The notes: generated by a model not told the origin, from the letters alone. DNA of 64,000 nucleotides from Burkholderiales bacterium (GCA_947474755.1 CANJJE010000005.1:62001-126000); one strand, 5' to 3'; positions 49,758-59,513 are shown, counted from the stretch's first letter. Numbers and translations: made by a program.

Positions 49758-51605
49758 CTACAACGCCTGGGTGCGCTCGGTCAGCCAGGCCTGCGCATCG
49801 CCCGAAACCAGCGGCGACAGACGCTCGAAGACAGTCACGTGGTAGCGATTGAGCCAGTCGATCTCGCCGGCGTCGAGCAGTGATCGGTCGATGCAGCGGG
49901 TGTCGATCGGGCACAGCGTCAGCGTCTCGAACTCGAGGAACTCGCCGTAGCTGCTGCCCTCGGGGGTGTCGACGGGCACGTTCAAGACCAGGTTCTCTAT
50001 GCGGATCCCCCATCGGCCTGGGCGGTACAGGCCGGGTTCGATGCTGGTGACCATGCCGGGCTCCATCGCCATCGTCGCCTCGGGCATCGTTTTCGAGATG
50101 CTCTGCGGGCCTTCGTGCACGTTCAGGAAGTAGCCGACGCCATGGCCGGTGCCATGACCGTAGTCCAGGCCGCGCCGCCACAGGGGCGCGCGCGCAATCG
50201 CATCGAGCATTGGAGACAGCGTGCCGCGCGGAAAGCGCGTGCGACTGAGCGCGATCGTGCCCTTGAGTACCAGGGTGTAGTCGTGTTTCTGTTCGGCGCT
50301 TGGCGCGCCGATCGCCCAGACGCGAGTGATGTCGGTGGTGCCACCGACGTACTGGCCGCCGGAATCGATCAGCAGCACACCGCCTTGTTCCTGCAGATCC
50401 GCCTTGATGAGGGCGTGCGATTCGGGCGTTGCCCGGTAGTGCGGCATCGCGCCATTGGCGTTGAAGCCGGCGATGGTCGGGAAGCTCAGGCCGACGAAGC
50501 CTGGCCGTTGCGCACGCGCACCGCTCAGCCTTTCGTCGACTGTCAGTTCGGTGAGGTGACCAGCATGGGCCGGATCGGCCAGGGCCTGCTCGAACCAGGC
50601 ATAGAACGCGCACATCGCTGCACCGTCCTGCACCATCGCCTCGCGGATGTGGGCGGCTTCCGCGGCGCTCTTGCGGCTCTTGCGCAGCGTGCTGGGGTTC
50701 GTCGCTTCGATCACTCGCACGCCATCGTCGCTGCTGCCGCACACCTTTTGGCGCAGGCCGAGTGTGATGCGACGCGGGTCGATCAGCAGGCACGCGCCGG
50801 TGGGCAATGCGGCCAGAGCCAGGCCAGCGCAGGCATAGGGCTCGACGCGCACGCCATCGGCGGCCAGCACCACCTGGAGCGCCGGCGATACCTTGCCATC
50901 GGCCGTGTACAGCACGGCCTGCTGCGCATCGATCAAGGCATGCGCGATAAACACCGGGTTGTAGGGGACGTCCGCGCCGCGCAGATTGAACAGCCAGGCA
51001 ATGTCGTCGAGCGTCGAGATGAAGTGGTGGGTGGCGCCCAGCGTCGCCATGTCGAGTCGCACGAGCGCGAGACGTTCGGTGCGTGATTCGGTCGCATGTG
51101 GTGCGAGATGCTCGTAGACCGGCGCCTGTGGCAGTCCGGGCCGATCAGGCCACACCTGCGTGAGCACGTCGAAGTCGGTGCGCAGCGCAATGCCGGCGGC
51201 TGCAAGGCGACCTTGCAGCCGCTGTGCGGTGGCGAGTCCCAGCACCTCGCCATCGACCCCCACCGTCCGGCCTGCAGGAAGATGCGTCGCCAACCAGTCG
51301 ATCGGGTGCGTCGAGGCACCGGTCGGGACTCTCTCCAGCGCAATCCCGCTGCCCGCCAGTTCGGCCTCGGCCTGTACCCAGTAGCGGCTGTCGGCGAACA
51401 GCACGGCGGTGTCGGCGGTGATGATCAGCGACCCGACAGACCCGGTGAAGCCCGACAGCCACTGACGCCCCTGCCAACGTTCAGGCAGATATTCGGACAG
51501 GTGCGGGTCGGACGATGGCACCAGCACGGCCGCAAGTTGGTGCTGCAGTAGTGCGTCGCGCGCACGCTCGATGCGCAGGCGGATCTGGGCGGTGGCGGTC
51601 TCCAT
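49758..51605 (-). CDS. pepP: Xaa-Pro aminopeptidase (aminopeptidase P, M24B)
   Basis: This is a 615-residue three-domain M24 metallopeptidase that removes N-terminal residues ahead of proline. The pita-bread domain has metal ligands Asp (LLIDSGGQYVGGTTDITR), His (GTGHGVGYFLNVHEG), Glu (TSIEPGLY) and a last Glu (IENLVLN). The N-terminal creatinase-like domains (SGFTGSVGSLIIT, then a second domain at ~200-330) make it the long XPNPEP1-like form. The start at 51605 excludes a 26-residue extension into the neighbour. It is last in a run argD-argF-TAXI protein-pepP with 10-base gaps. Confidence 0.9.
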   Translation of the reverse strand: METATAQIRLRIERARDALLQHQLAAVLVPSSDPHLSEYLPERWQGRQWLSGFTGSVGSLIITADTAVLFADSRYWVQAEAELAGSGIALERVPTGASTHPIDWLATHLPAGRTVGVDGEVLGLATAQRLQGRLAAAGIALRTDFDVLTQVWPDRPGLPQAPVYEHLAPHATESRTERLALVRLDMATLGATHHFISTLDDIAWLFNLRGADVPYNPVFIAHALIDAQQAVLYTADGKVSPALQVVLAADGVRVEPYACAGLALAALPTGACLLIDPRRITLGLRQKVCGSSDDGVRVIEATNPSTLRKSRKSAAEAAHIREAMVQDGAAMCAFYAWFEQALADPAHAGHLTELTVDERLSGARAQRPGFVGLSFPTIAGFNANGAMPHYRATPESHALIKADLQEQGGVLLIDSGGQYVGGTTDITRVWAIGAPSAEQKHDYTLVLKGTIALSRTRFPRGTLSPMLDAIARAPLWRRGLDYGHGTGHGVGYFLNVHEGPQSISKTMPEATMAMEPGMVTSIEPGLYRPGRWGIRIENLVLNVPVDTPEGSSYGEFLEFETLTLCPIDTRCIDRSLLDAGEIDWLNRYHVTVFERLSPLVSGDAQAWLTERTQAL

Positions 51606-51615
51606 CTGTGCGTGC

Positions 51616-53031
51616 TCAGGTTGGCGCGCCGGGGGGTGCTGGCGTACCGATCGATGCCTGCGCCGCTGGCGCTGGGGCGTCACTTGCCGCGCCGCCAGTC
51701 AAGCGCGATCGCACCAGAACGATGTAGCTGCGCAGCGCGTACAACTCGTCGGTGTAGGCCAGCGGCACGGTGATCTGTCCCACCTTGCCATCCAGGGCAT
51801 CGAGCTCGCCCAGAAGCTGGGCCGACGCCTTGGTACCGATCGCACCTTCGATCTGCCGCAGTTGCTCGTACCAGCGGAACACCCGTGAGCGGATGCGGAA
51901 CTGGTACAGCGGCGGCAGCATCCGCGACAGCGGCAACAGTACAGCAACGATCGTTACCAGCACCGGCCACATGCGATCGACCAGGTTCGCCAGCCAGAAC
52001 GGCAGGTAGCGCTGGAGCAGCGGCACGCCACTCTGGAAGAAACGCTGAGCCTCCTTTGCCAGCGGCCGCTCGGTGTTCAGAACGGTCGGAAACTCGCCCT
52101 TGCGCTGAAACCATCCAGCGCCGCCGTGCACCTGCTGCGCAGCCTGGACGAAGAGTTGAATCAGTGCCGGATGCGTGTCTTCCCGCGCGACCAGCGTGGC
52201 TGTGGGTGCCACCAAGTGCACATCCTGTGGCGGCAGGTTAGCAGCCAGATCGACAACACCGCGCGGCAGCGTGACCGGGCTCATGAACGGGAATCGGCGG
52301 GAATAAGCCTCTGCCTGTGCGAAGTCGAACAGCTTTACGCCCGGCGTTTGCAGCAGCATTTGCACCATCTGCGCCTCGGGCGCCGACGCGAACACCAGCG
52401 CATCCGATTCGGCCCCGAGCAAGGCCATCACCGCGGGCGTTTGTGGTTCCTGCAGCAGCGTGATCTGCGCCGGATCCATCCGGTTGGCTTCGAGCAGCTT
52501 CTTCATCAGGTTCGGCACGCCACTGCCAGGCGCGCCGATGTTGAGCCTCCAGCCGCCCAGTTGCGAGATGCTTGTCAGTGAGTCCGAATTCAGCAGGCGC
52601 CGCGCTGCATCTTCCCTGTAGAACAGCCACACTGGCTCGAAGAACATGCTGCCCAGAGAAACCAGCGTGGGCTTGTCGTCTTCGGTCTCGGCGCTCTGGA
52701 GAGCTTGATCGGCGCCACCCTGCACGAAGGCGATTTGCACTTCCGACGAGGGGTCGCGCAGCAGCGCGAGGTTCTCCGCTGCCCCCTGTGTGTTTCGCAG
52801 TTCGACCTGGATGCCGTATGGTTTCAGGATCGCCTGATAGCGCTTGCCAAACGCGTGGTAAGCCCCTTGTTCCGCGCCAGTGGCCAGCACCACCTTCTTC
52901 GGTGGTGTCGGGTCAAGCACGTAATAAGCAGGCACGAGCAACGCCAGCGCCAGCGCAATGAAAGGACCGACGGTGGCCAGCAGGTCGCGAATGGACAGCA
53001 AGGTCTGGCGCAGCGAGTCGGGCATGGCCAT
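51616..53031 (-). CDS. TAXI-family TRAP solute-binding protein with two membrane anchors
   Basis: This is a 471-residue TAXI-type (DctP-unrelated TRAP) binding protein. Residues ~20-39 form an N-terminal membrane helix that is not followed by a cleavage site, the binding fold starts at VVLATGAEQGAYHAFGKRY and includes INIGAPGSG-type segments (RLNIGAPGSGVPN), and a second hydrophobic helix (~348-372, WPVLVTIVAVLLPLS) precedes a charged 90-residue cytoplasmic tail. No TAXI permease gene is near. The start may be 53031 or ATG 53025. It lies 10 bases from argF and 10 bases from pepP, so it is likely in their operon. Confidence 0.85.
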   Translation of the reverse strand: MAMPDSLRQTLLSIRDLLATVGPFIALALALLVPAYYVLDPTPPKKVVLATGAEQGAYHAFGKRYQAILKPYGIQVELRNTQGAAENLALLRDPSSEVQIAFVQGGADQALQSAETEDDKPTLVSLGSMFFEPVWLFYREDAARRLLNSDSLTSISQLGGWRLNIGAPGSGVPNLMKKLLEANRMDPAQITLLQEPQTPAVMALLGAESDALVFASAPEAQMVQMLLQTPGVKLFDFAQAEAYSRRFPFMSPVTLPRGVVDLAANLPPQDVHLVAPTATLVAREDTHPALIQLFVQAAQQVHGGAGWFQRKGEFPTVLNTERPLAKEAQRFFQSGVPLLQRYLPFWLANLVDRMWPVLVTIVAVLLPLSRMLPPLYQFRIRSRVFRWYEQLRQIEGAIGTKASAQLLGELDALDGKVGQITVPLAYTDELYALRSYIVLVRSRLTGGAASDAPAPAAQASIGTPAPPGAPT

Positions 53032-53041
53032 CGGGCGGGAT

Positions 53042-54004
53042 TCAGCCGATGCGGCCGATCAGCAGGTACTCCATCAAGGCCTTCTGTACATGCATGCGGT
53101 TCTCGGCCTCGTCCCAGACCACGCTTTGCGGGCCGTCGATGACATCGGCGTCGACTTCCTCTCCGCGGTGGGCGGGCAGGCAGTGCATGAACAAGGCATC
53201 GGGCTGGGCCACGGCCATCATGTCGCGGTCTACGCGCCAGTCGGCGAAGGCCTTCTGCCGGGCCTCGTTCTCGGCTTCGTAGCCCATGCTGGTCCACACA
53301 TCGGTGGTCACGAGATGCGCGCCGCGGCAGGCATCCATCGGGTTGTCGAAAACCTTGACGCAGGACTGGTTGGTGACACCCGCCACCGCGGGATCGATCT
53401 CGTAGCCGCTGGGCGTGCTGACATGGAGCGTGAAGCCGAGGATGTCGGCGGCCTGCAGCCAGGTGTTGGCCATGTTGTTGCCGTCGCCGACCCAGGCCAC
53501 GACCTTGCCCTTCAGGCAAGCGAGAGCGCCAGCTGTCGTGGTCGCGTCGCCTCGGTGCTCGATGTAGGTGTAGACATCGGCCAGGATCTGGCAGGGGTGG
53601 TACTCGTTGGTCAGTCCGTTGATGACCGGCACACGCGAGTGCGCGGCGAAGGCCTCGATCTTCGTCTGTTCGTAGGTGCGGATCATCACCAGGTCAACCA
53701 TGCGGCTGATCACGCGGGCGCTGTCCTCGATCGGCTCTGCGCGGCCCAACTGACTGTCACCGGTGGTCAGGTTCACCACCGAGCCACCCATCTGGTACAT
53801 GCCCGCCTCAAAACTCACACGTGTGCGGGTACTGGCCTTCTCGAAAATCATCGCCAGCGTGCGGTCGACCAGCGGCGTGTACTTCTCGTAGTTCTTGAAG
53901 CGCCGCTTGATCTCGGTCGTGCGGGCCAGCAGATAACCGTATTCCTCGGCGCGCAAGTCCTTGAACTGAAGGTAGTGCCGGATCAGTGTCTTGCCGGGTT
54001 TCAT
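53042..54004 (-). CDS. argF: Ornithine carbamoyltransferase
   Basis: This is a 320-residue OTCase that makes citrulline from ornithine and carbamoyl phosphate. The carbamoyl-phosphate loop FEKASTRTRVSFE, the HPCQILAD motif and the HCLPAHRGEEV ornithine motif are all intact. Start at ATG 54004 (KPGKTLIRHYLQFKDL). It lies 11 bases after argD and 10 bases before the TAXI gene. Confidence 0.97.
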   Translation of the reverse strand: MKPGKTLIRHYLQFKDLRAEEYGYLLARTTEIKRRFKNYEKYTPLVDRTLAMIFEKASTRTRVSFEAGMYQMGGSVVNLTTGDSQLGRAEPIEDSARVISRMVDLVMIRTYEQTKIEAFAAHSRVPVINGLTNEYHPCQILADVYTYIEHRGDATTTAGALACLKGKVVAWVGDGNNMANTWLQAADILGFTLHVSTPSGYEIDPAVAGVTNQSCVKVFDNPMDACRGAHLVTTDVWTSMGYEAENEARQKAFADWRVDRDMMAVAQPDALFMHCLPAHRGEEVDADVIDGPQSVVWDEAENRMHVQKALMEYLLIGRIG

Positions 54005-54015
54005 GGCGGGTGTGT

Positions 54016-55233
54016 TCACGAAGGCACGGTTTCTTGCAGGAAGGATTCGATCAGCGGGCACAGGATGGCCACGATCTGGTCCGCCTCGGGGGCATTGAGG
54101 ATCAGTGGCGGCACCAGGCGCACGACACGTTCAGCGGTGACGCTGAGCAGGAGACCGGCCTCGGCTGCGCGCCCAAGCAACTCGCCGCAGGGGCGGTCGA
54201 GCTCGATGCCCAGCATCAGGCCCTGTCCGCGGATCTCGACCACACCGGTCACGTCTGACAACTCGCGCACCAGCCCGGCACGCAGGGCCGCGCCCACCGC
54301 GCTGGCGTTTTCCAGCAGACGGTCTTCCCGCATGATGCGCAGTGTTTCGATGCCTGCGCGCATCGCCAGTGCGTTGCCACCGAAGGTCGTGCCGTGGTTG
54401 CCCGGTTGCAGGACGGTGGCTGCGCGGGGGCCGCAAACCACCGCGCCGACCGGCACTCCCGAACCCAGCCCCTTGGCCAAGGGCATCACATCAGGCAGGA
54501 TGCCTGCCCACTGGTGCGCGAACCACTTGCCGGTGCGCCCGATGCCGCACTGAACCTCGTCGAGCATCAACAGCCAGTCGTTCTCGTCACAGAGGCGGCG
54601 GATCGCTCGCAGGTAGTCCGTCGTTGCGGGGTTCACACCGCCCTCGCCCTGGATCACTTCGAGGAAGACAGCGACCACATTCGGCCGGGTGTTCGCGACC
54701 TCGTCGATTGCTGCGACATCGTTCAAGGGGACCCGAACGAATCCTTCGACCAGCGGCTCGAAGCCAGCGTGAATCTTCGGATTCGCCGTTGCCGACAGGG
54801 TCGCTATCGAACGGCCATGGAAGGCCTTCTCGTAGACGATGATCTCTGGCCTGGCGATGCCCTTGTCATGGCCGAATTTCCGCGCGATCTTCAGTGCTGC
54901 CTCATTGGCTTCGAGGCCGCTGTTGCAAAAGAACACCCTATCGAGCCCGGACAGTTCACACAAGGTCGATGCCAGGTTTTCCTGCAGCGGCGAGGCGTAG
55001 TAGTTCGAGGTGTGGATCAGGCGGCCGATCTGTTCCTGGAGCGCCGGTACGAGCTTGGGATGCGCATGGCCCAGTGTGTTGACGGCGATGCCGCCAAGCC
55101 CGTCGAGGTACCTCTTGCCCGCGGTGTCCCAAACCCAGCAGCCGCGTCCGTGCGACATGGCCATCGGCAGGCGGGCGTAGGTATGCATCACATGCGGTTC
55201 AGGATCGGCGATAACGGTTTCGGGTGCGTTCAT
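54016..55233 (-). CDS. argD: Acetylornithine aminotransferase
   Basis: This is a 405-residue PLP class-III aminotransferase of arginine synthesis. It shows the NSGLEANEAALK substrate segment, AFHGRSIATLSAT, the LDEVQCGIGRTG strand, and the PLP lysine in PLAKGLGSG. ArgD, AstC and GabT are hard to tell apart by eye; the adjacent argF makes ArgD the best call. It starts at ATG 55233 and heads the four-gene minus-strand run. Confidence 0.9.
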   Translation of the reverse strand: MNAPETVIADPEPHVMHTYARLPMAMSHGRGCWVWDTAGKRYLDGLGGIAVNTLGHAHPKLVPALQEQIGRLIHTSNYYASPLQENLASTLCELSGLDRVFFCNSGLEANEAALKIARKFGHDKGIARPEIIVYEKAFHGRSIATLSATANPKIHAGFEPLVEGFVRVPLNDVAAIDEVANTRPNVVAVFLEVIQGEGGVNPATTDYLRAIRRLCDENDWLLMLDEVQCGIGRTGKWFAHQWAGILPDVMPLAKGLGSGVPVGAVVCGPRAATVLQPGNHGTTFGGNALAMRAGIETLRIMREDRLLENASAVGAALRAGLVRELSDVTGVVEIRGQGLMLGIELDRPCGELLGRAAEAGLLLSVTAERVVRLVPPLILNAPEADQIVAILCPLIESFLQETVPS

Positions 55234-55346
55234 GGCTGGGATCCACAGGTCGCCAGAGGGCAAGTAACTTGCCGCAGCGCGGCCGCACGTGCAGAGGCAC
55301 GGGCAAGGGATTCTAAGGAGGCGCCGAAGTGAAGGACTGTGTGGCC

Positions 55347-55367
55347 GTCAGGCGGCTGTCAGGCGGC
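55347..55367. repeat. Tandem GTCAGGCGGC with 11-base period
   Basis: Two identical copies of GTCAGGCGGC begin at 55347 and 55358, one helical turn apart, in the 219-base region between argD and the DUF3579 gene. A CACAAT -10-like box follows. This could be a pair of half-sites for a regulator of either gene; no known consensus is recognised. Confidence 0.3.
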
Positions 55368-55452
55368 ACAATCGGCACGCGTGTTGCGTTGCATCAAAAC
55401 AAGGGCGAAGCAACGCTCTGGAATTTGCCAATCTGTCTGCATCACTGGAAGC

Positions 55453-55779
55453 ATGAGTTCATCCCCCGCTCGAGAAGTGTTCATCAGAGGCATCACCCTC
55501 GAGGGGCACGCTTTTCGACCCAGCGATTGGGCGGAGCGTCTGGCCGGTGCGATGTCCTGCTTCCGGCCGGAAGGCTCCGTGTCCGACCGCTCGTCGTTTA
55601 TCGGCTACTCGCCGTATTGCGTGCCGCGGGTGATCGGCGGCGTGAAGTGCGTGATCGTCAATGAGGCGCTGCGCGACGCCGAGCCGATGGCCTGGGACTT
55701 TGTCATGAACTTTGCGCGCGACAACAAGTTGCAAGTGGTTTACGCCACCGCGTTGCCGCCGTCGCCGACCGAAATCTGA
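55453..55779 (+). CDS. DUF3579 domain protein
   Basis: This is a 108-residue protein of the DUF3579 family, found mainly in Betaproteobacteria, commonly beside argD/argF. It starts with a strand FIRGITLEGHAFRPSDWAERLAG, has a Cys-containing middle (YCVPRVIGGVKCVIVNE), and ends with an acidic-aromatic helix (MAWDFVMNFARDNKLQ). No catalytic motif is evident; function unknown. It is divergent from argD and convergent with rpsT, with a bidirectional terminator between. Confidence 0.8.
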   Translation: MSSSPAREVFIRGITLEGHAFRPSDWAERLAGAMSCFRPEGSVSDRSSFIGYSPYCVPRVIGGVKCVIVNEALRDAEPMAWDFVMNFARDNKLQVVYATALPPSPTEI

Positions 55780-55793
55780 GTCCCTGAAACGCC

Positions 55794-55816
55794 AAAGGCC
55801 CGCTATGCGGGCCTTT
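55794..55816. terminator. Bidirectional terminator between DUF3579 and rpsT
   Basis: A perfect 10-base stem AAAGGCCCGC / GCGGGCCTTT around a three-base loop lies 15 bases after the DUF3579 stop and 22 bases after the rpsT stop, with A and T runs on both sides that would serve both strands. Confidence 0.75.
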
Positions 55817-55837
55817 GAAGGGGAGCCAAAGCGCGAA

Positions 55838-56140
55838 TCAGGCCGCTGCAGGCAACGCCTTGATCTTGGCCGACAAACGGCTCTTGTGACGCGCTGCCTT
55901 GTTCTTGTGGAACAGGCCCTTGTCGGCGACCGAGTCTATGACCTGCTCGGCGGTCTTGAACAGGTCGGCAGCCTTGGCCTTGTCACCAGCGATCACGGCC
56001 TTCTGGACGTTCTTGATGACAGTGCGGAATTTCGAGCGCAACGCGGTGTTGGCTGCGTTCAGCTTCACGTCCTGACGCACCCGCTTCAAGCCAGAAGCGA
56101 TGCGGACGGTTTTCTTCTTGGCTTTGGATGCTGTTGCCAT
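55838..56140 (-). CDS. rpsT: 30S ribosomal protein S20
   Basis: This is a 100-residue, highly basic S20 with the standard start ([19 protein letters not shown]), the middle helix [12 protein letters not shown], and the C-terminal [20 protein letters not shown]. It is slightly longer than the E. coli protein by its Ala-rich tail. A -10 box (TATACT) lies 35 bases upstream on the minus strand, and the murJ gene is divergent. Confidence 0.97.
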   Translation of the reverse strand: MATASKAKKKTVRIASGLKRVRQDVKLNAANTALRSKFRTVIKNVQKAVIAGDKAKAADLFKTAEQVIDSVADKGLFHKNKAARHKSRLSAKIKALPAAA

Positions 56141-56174
56141 GATTCTTGAGTGAGCGGTTAGAGCGAAGCCGTCG

Positions 56175-56250
56175 AGTATAGCAGCCAAGCCACCGGCGTG
56201 GGGAACGCCATTCGTGGAAGGCCCATGGTCGATCGGGCGCTGCCTATACT
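56175..56250. promoter_or_regulatory. Back-to-back -10 elements for rpsT and murJ
   Basis: TATACT reads on the minus strand at 56175-56180 (toward rpsT) and again on the plus strand at 56245-56250 (toward murJ, 24 bases before its start). Both lack a strong -35 at the usual spacing, so these are -10 calls only. Confidence 0.35.
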
Positions 56251-56274
56251 GGATCGGATCGTGCCCTTGACGCC

Positions 56275-57831
56275 ATGAACCTGCTCCGTGCCGCCTCCAC
56301 CGTTTCGCTGCTGACCCTCGCGTCGCGTATCACTGGCCTGGGCCGTGAACTGATCGTCGCGGCAAGCTTCGGCGCCAGCGCCCATACCGACGCGTTCAAC
56401 GTCGCCTTCCGTATTCCGAATCTGTTGCGCCGCCTGTTCGCCGAGGGCGCTTTCTCTCAGGCCTTCGTGCCGATCCTGGCCGCCACCCGCGCTACTGCGG
56501 GCGACGACGCTACGCGTCTGTTGGTCGATGCAGTCGCCACCGTGCTGGCCTGGGCGCTGGCGCTGACCTGCGCGATCGGCATCGTTGCCGCTCCGCTGCT
56601 GGTGTGGTTGATGGCCTCAGGGCTCGAAGAATTCGACGTCGCGGTGCTGATGACACGGCTGATGTTTCCGTACATCGGCTTCATGTCGCTGGTGGCGCTC
56701 GCCGCCGGCGTGCTGCAGACCTGGAAGCGCTTTGCGGTGCCCGCAGTCACGCCGGTGCTATTGAACCTGTCGGTGATGTTCGCCGCCTGGCTGTTGACTC
56801 CCTGGTTGCGGCAGCGCGGCATCGAGCCGATCTATTCACTGGCCGTCGGCGTGATGCTGGGCGGCGTGCTGCAACTGGCAGTGCAGTGGCCCGCGCTGCA
56901 TGCCATCGGCATGCGCCCGCGCATCGGTGGATCCTGGCGTTCGCTGCGTGCCGCGCTTGGCCACCCTGGCGTGGGCCGCATCCTCAAGCAGATGGCCCCG
57001 GCGCTAATCGGCGTTTCTGTGGCACAGCTTTCGCTGCTGATCAACACGCAGATCGCGTCGCATGTCGGCGTGGGCGCAGTGTCGTGGTTGACTTACGCCG
57101 ACCGGCTGATGGAGTTCCCGACAGCTTTGCTTGGTGTGGCACTCGGTGTGGTGCTGCTACCTCAGCTGTCAGCCGCTCAGGCCAGTGGCGACCACGCCGC
57201 CTATTCCAGTCACCTGGACTGGGGCTTGCGGTTGGTGCTGCTTCTGGCTGTGCCGTGCGCCGTTGCATTGCTGGTGTTTCCGGAGGCGATGGTGTCCGTG
57301 CTCTATCACTACGGGCAGTTCAGCGCGCTTGACGTACAGCAAACGGTTCGCGCGCTGATGGGCTATGGCGTCGGGTTGCTGGGACTGATCGGCATCAAGG
57401 TACTGGCGCCCGGCTTCTATGCGCGGCAGGACATCCGCACCCCGGTCAAGATTGCAGTCGTGGTCTTGATCCTGACCCAGTTGATGAATCTCGTCTTTGT
57501 GCCCCAACTGGGTCACGCTGGCTTGGCGCTGTCCATCGGGTTGGGCGCGTTGATCAATGCTGGCTGGCTGCTCGTAGGGCTGCGGCGTCAGGGCACCTAT
57601 GTGCCGTTGGCCGGCTGGCCTGGGTTCAGCTTGCGGGTGCTGTGCGCGAGTGTCCTCCTGGGTGCGGCACTGGCCGCAGCGTCGGTCAGCATCGACTGGG
57701 TCGGCCTGGGCAGCCAGCGCTTGTTGCGCGTTGGTTTGCTCGCGGGCTGTCTGGTTGGCGTTGCGATGCTCTACTTTGTGGCGCTGCGGTTGATGGGTAT
57801 CCGCCTGAATGACTTTGCTCGCCGGGGCTGA
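56275..57831 (+). CDS. murJ: Lipid II flippase MurJ
   Basis: This is a 518-residue, 14-helix membrane flippase of the MOP superfamily that moves lipid II across the inner membrane. Conserved features include the N-terminal helix with the RITGLGRE motif, the [28 protein letters not shown] segment, LPQLSAAQ in the eighth helix region and the second cavity arginines. It is divergent from rpsT and starts the plus-strand run murJ-sirB1-hda-HAD-pcnB-folK. Confidence 0.96.
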   Translation: MNLLRAASTVSLLTLASRITGLGRELIVAASFGASAHTDAFNVAFRIPNLLRRLFAEGAFSQAFVPILAATRATAGDDATRLLVDAVATVLAWALALTCAIGIVAAPLLVWLMASGLEEFDVAVLMTRLMFPYIGFMSLVALAAGVLQTWKRFAVPAVTPVLLNLSVMFAAWLLTPWLRQRGIEPIYSLAVGVMLGGVLQLAVQWPALHAIGMRPRIGGSWRSLRAALGHPGVGRILKQMAPALIGVSVAQLSLLINTQIASHVGVGAVSWLTYADRLMEFPTALLGVALGVVLLPQLSAAQASGDHAAYSSHLDWGLRLVLLLAVPCAVALLVFPEAMVSVLYHYGQFSALDVQQTVRALMGYGVGLLGLIGIKVLAPGFYARQDIRTPVKIAVVVLILTQLMNLVFVPQLGHAGLALSIGLGALINAGWLLVGLRRQGTYVPLAGWPGFSLRVLCASVLLGAALAAASVSIDWVGLGSQRLLRVGLLAGCLVGVAMLYFVALRLMGIRLNDFARRG

Positions 57832-57871
57832 CGCGAGCACGGCCGCCGCGACTCCGCCGTACACTTCGAAA

Positions 57872-58753
57872 ATGTCCAGAAAGTTTCAGTTTGCGACGCC
57901 AACCGCTCTAGACTATTTCAGCGCTTTGGTCGCAGACGATGCCACTCTGCCATTGCTGGAAGCAGCGGCATCGATCGGCTTGGACGAGTATCCGCAACTC
58001 GACCTCCAGGCGGTGCTCTCCGAGGTCGATGAACTGGCTGACAGGCTCAGGCGCCGCATCCCGGCCGATATCGTTCCTCTGCAGCGACTTCGCTGGTTGA
58101 ACCGCTATTTTTTCCATGAACTGGGCTTCCGCGGCAACGTCAACAACTACTACGACCCGTGCAACAGTTACGTGCACGAGGTGCTTCGCACCCGCCGCGG
58201 CATCCCGATCACGTTGGCGATCCTCTACGTCGAGATGGCCACGCACATCGGCCTGCGTGCTCATGGCGTGTCCTTTCCAGGGCACTTCCTGGTCAAGGTC
58301 AGCAAGCTGAACGGGCCGGGCAACGGTGAGGTTGTGATCGATCCGTTCAGCGGCAAGTCGCTGTCTCGAGAGGAACTGGACGAGCGTCTCGGTCCTTACA
58401 AGGTCAAACAAGGGCTGGTCGGCGATTTCGACGCGCCACTGGGCCTGTTCCTGCAAAGCGCGCAGCCGCGTGAGGTGCTGGCCAGGATGCTGCGCAACCT
58501 GAAGGAAATTCACAGCACCGCCGAAGACTGGCTGCGCCTGATGCCGGTGCTCGATCGACTGGTCGTGCTGCTGCCCCATGCCCACGAAGAGCGCCGCGAT
58601 CGGGGACGGGCATGGGCCCAAATCGGGCAGGCGAGCAAGGCGGCTGAAGACTTCGAAGCCTATTTGCGCGACCGACCTGATGCCGACGACAGTCGCGCGA
58701 CGGCCGAGCAGTTGGACCGATTGCGCCGGGGCGAACGCCCGAGACTGCATTGA
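57872..58753 (+). CDS. SirB1-family transglutaminase-like protein with TPR tail
   Basis: This is a 293-residue protein with a transglutaminase-like core (residues ~90-180: NRYFFHELGFRGNVNNYYDPCNSYVHEVL, then RRGIPITLAILY and FPGHFLVKV) and a C-terminal TPR-like region (ARMLRNLKEIH ... RGRAWAQIGQASKAAEDFEAYL). Neither substrate nor activity is known for SirB1 proteins. Start at ATG 57872 was chosen by family alignment; the frame opens to 57809. It stands 40 bases after murJ. Confidence 0.85.
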   Translation: MSRKFQFATPTALDYFSALVADDATLPLLEAAASIGLDEYPQLDLQAVLSEVDELADRLRRRIPADIVPLQRLRWLNRYFFHELGFRGNVNNYYDPCNSYVHEVLRTRRGIPITLAILYVEMATHIGLRAHGVSFPGHFLVKVSKLNGPGNGEVVIDPFSGKSLSREELDERLGPYKVKQGLVGDFDAPLGLFLQSAQPREVLARMLRNLKEIHSTAEDWLRLMPVLDRLVVLLPHAHEERRDRGRAWAQIGQASKAAEDFEAYLRDRPDADDSRATAEQLDRLRRGERPRLH

Positions 58754-58811
58754 CCCCGGGGGCGTTGTCAGGCGCGAGGCGCGCATTGCAAGCCAAACAG
58801 TGGTTGGCGCC

Positions 58812-59513
58812 GTGAGGCAGATTCCGCTCCCGATTGCCTCCGGCAGCCAGCCGACATTCGACTCCTTCGTTGCCGGGTCCAATGCGATGGTGCTGGCTCA
58901 GTTGCGTGCGGCCTGCGAGTCCGGTGCCGCCACGACGCCGCTGTATTTGTGGGGAGGGCAGGGCGTAGGCAAGACACATCTTCTGCGGGCCCTCGTGCAC
59001 GTCTTTCAGCAGCGTGGCGGGAGCGTCGGCTGGTTCGATGCTGCGCAGCCCGCTCCCTGGCCGCATAAAGACAGCTGGAGTTTGCTGGTGTTCGATGGCT
59101 GCGAATCCTACGACGCGACGCAGCAGCACGCGGCGTTCACCTTGTTCGTCGAGGCAACCGCGCAGGACACCCTGGTGGCCTCGTCGGGGCGTCTCCCTCC
59201 GGTTGATCTGCCGCTGCGCGATGACCTGCGGTCGCGACTGGGCTGGGGTCATGTGATGGCGGTACAGGCGCTGTCTGAAGCGGAGTCTCGGGCTGCGCTG
59301 CGCCAGGAAGCTGACCGGCGCGGCCTGTTCCTGTCCGACGACGTGATCGACCACCTTCTTCATCGCTACGCCCGCGACTTGAAGCACCTGATGGCTCAGC
59401 TTGATCGACTCGACGAATTCGCGATGGTGCACAAGCGCGCGCTCACCGTGCCGCTGCTGCGTCAGATGCTGGCCGAAGCCGATCCCCGCAGTAGAACGGA
59501 GGTGATGCCTTGA
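58812..59513 (+). CDS. hda: DnaA regulatory inactivator Hda
   Basis: This is a 233-residue AAA+ protein that stimulates DnaA-ATP hydrolysis with the sliding clamp. GTG start gives MRQIPLPI, whose QIPLPI resembles the clamp-binding motif at Hda N-termini. Walker A is GGQGVGKTH; Walker B is a relaxed LLVFDGCE. Arg in the box VII region (SRLGWGH) is retained. The frame opens to 58578, inside sirB1. It is overlapped by the next gene (TTGA). Confidence 0.88.
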   Translation: MRQIPLPIASGSQPTFDSFVAGSNAMVLAQLRAACESGAATTPLYLWGGQGVGKTHLLRALVHVFQQRGGSVGWFDAAQPAPWPHKDSWSLLVFDGCESYDATQQHAAFTLFVEATAQDTLVASSGRLPPVDLPLRDDLRSRLGWGHVMAVQALSEAESRAALRQEADRRGLFLSDDVIDHLLHRYARDLKHLMAQLDRLDEFAMVHKRALTVPLLRQMLAEADPRSRTEVMP

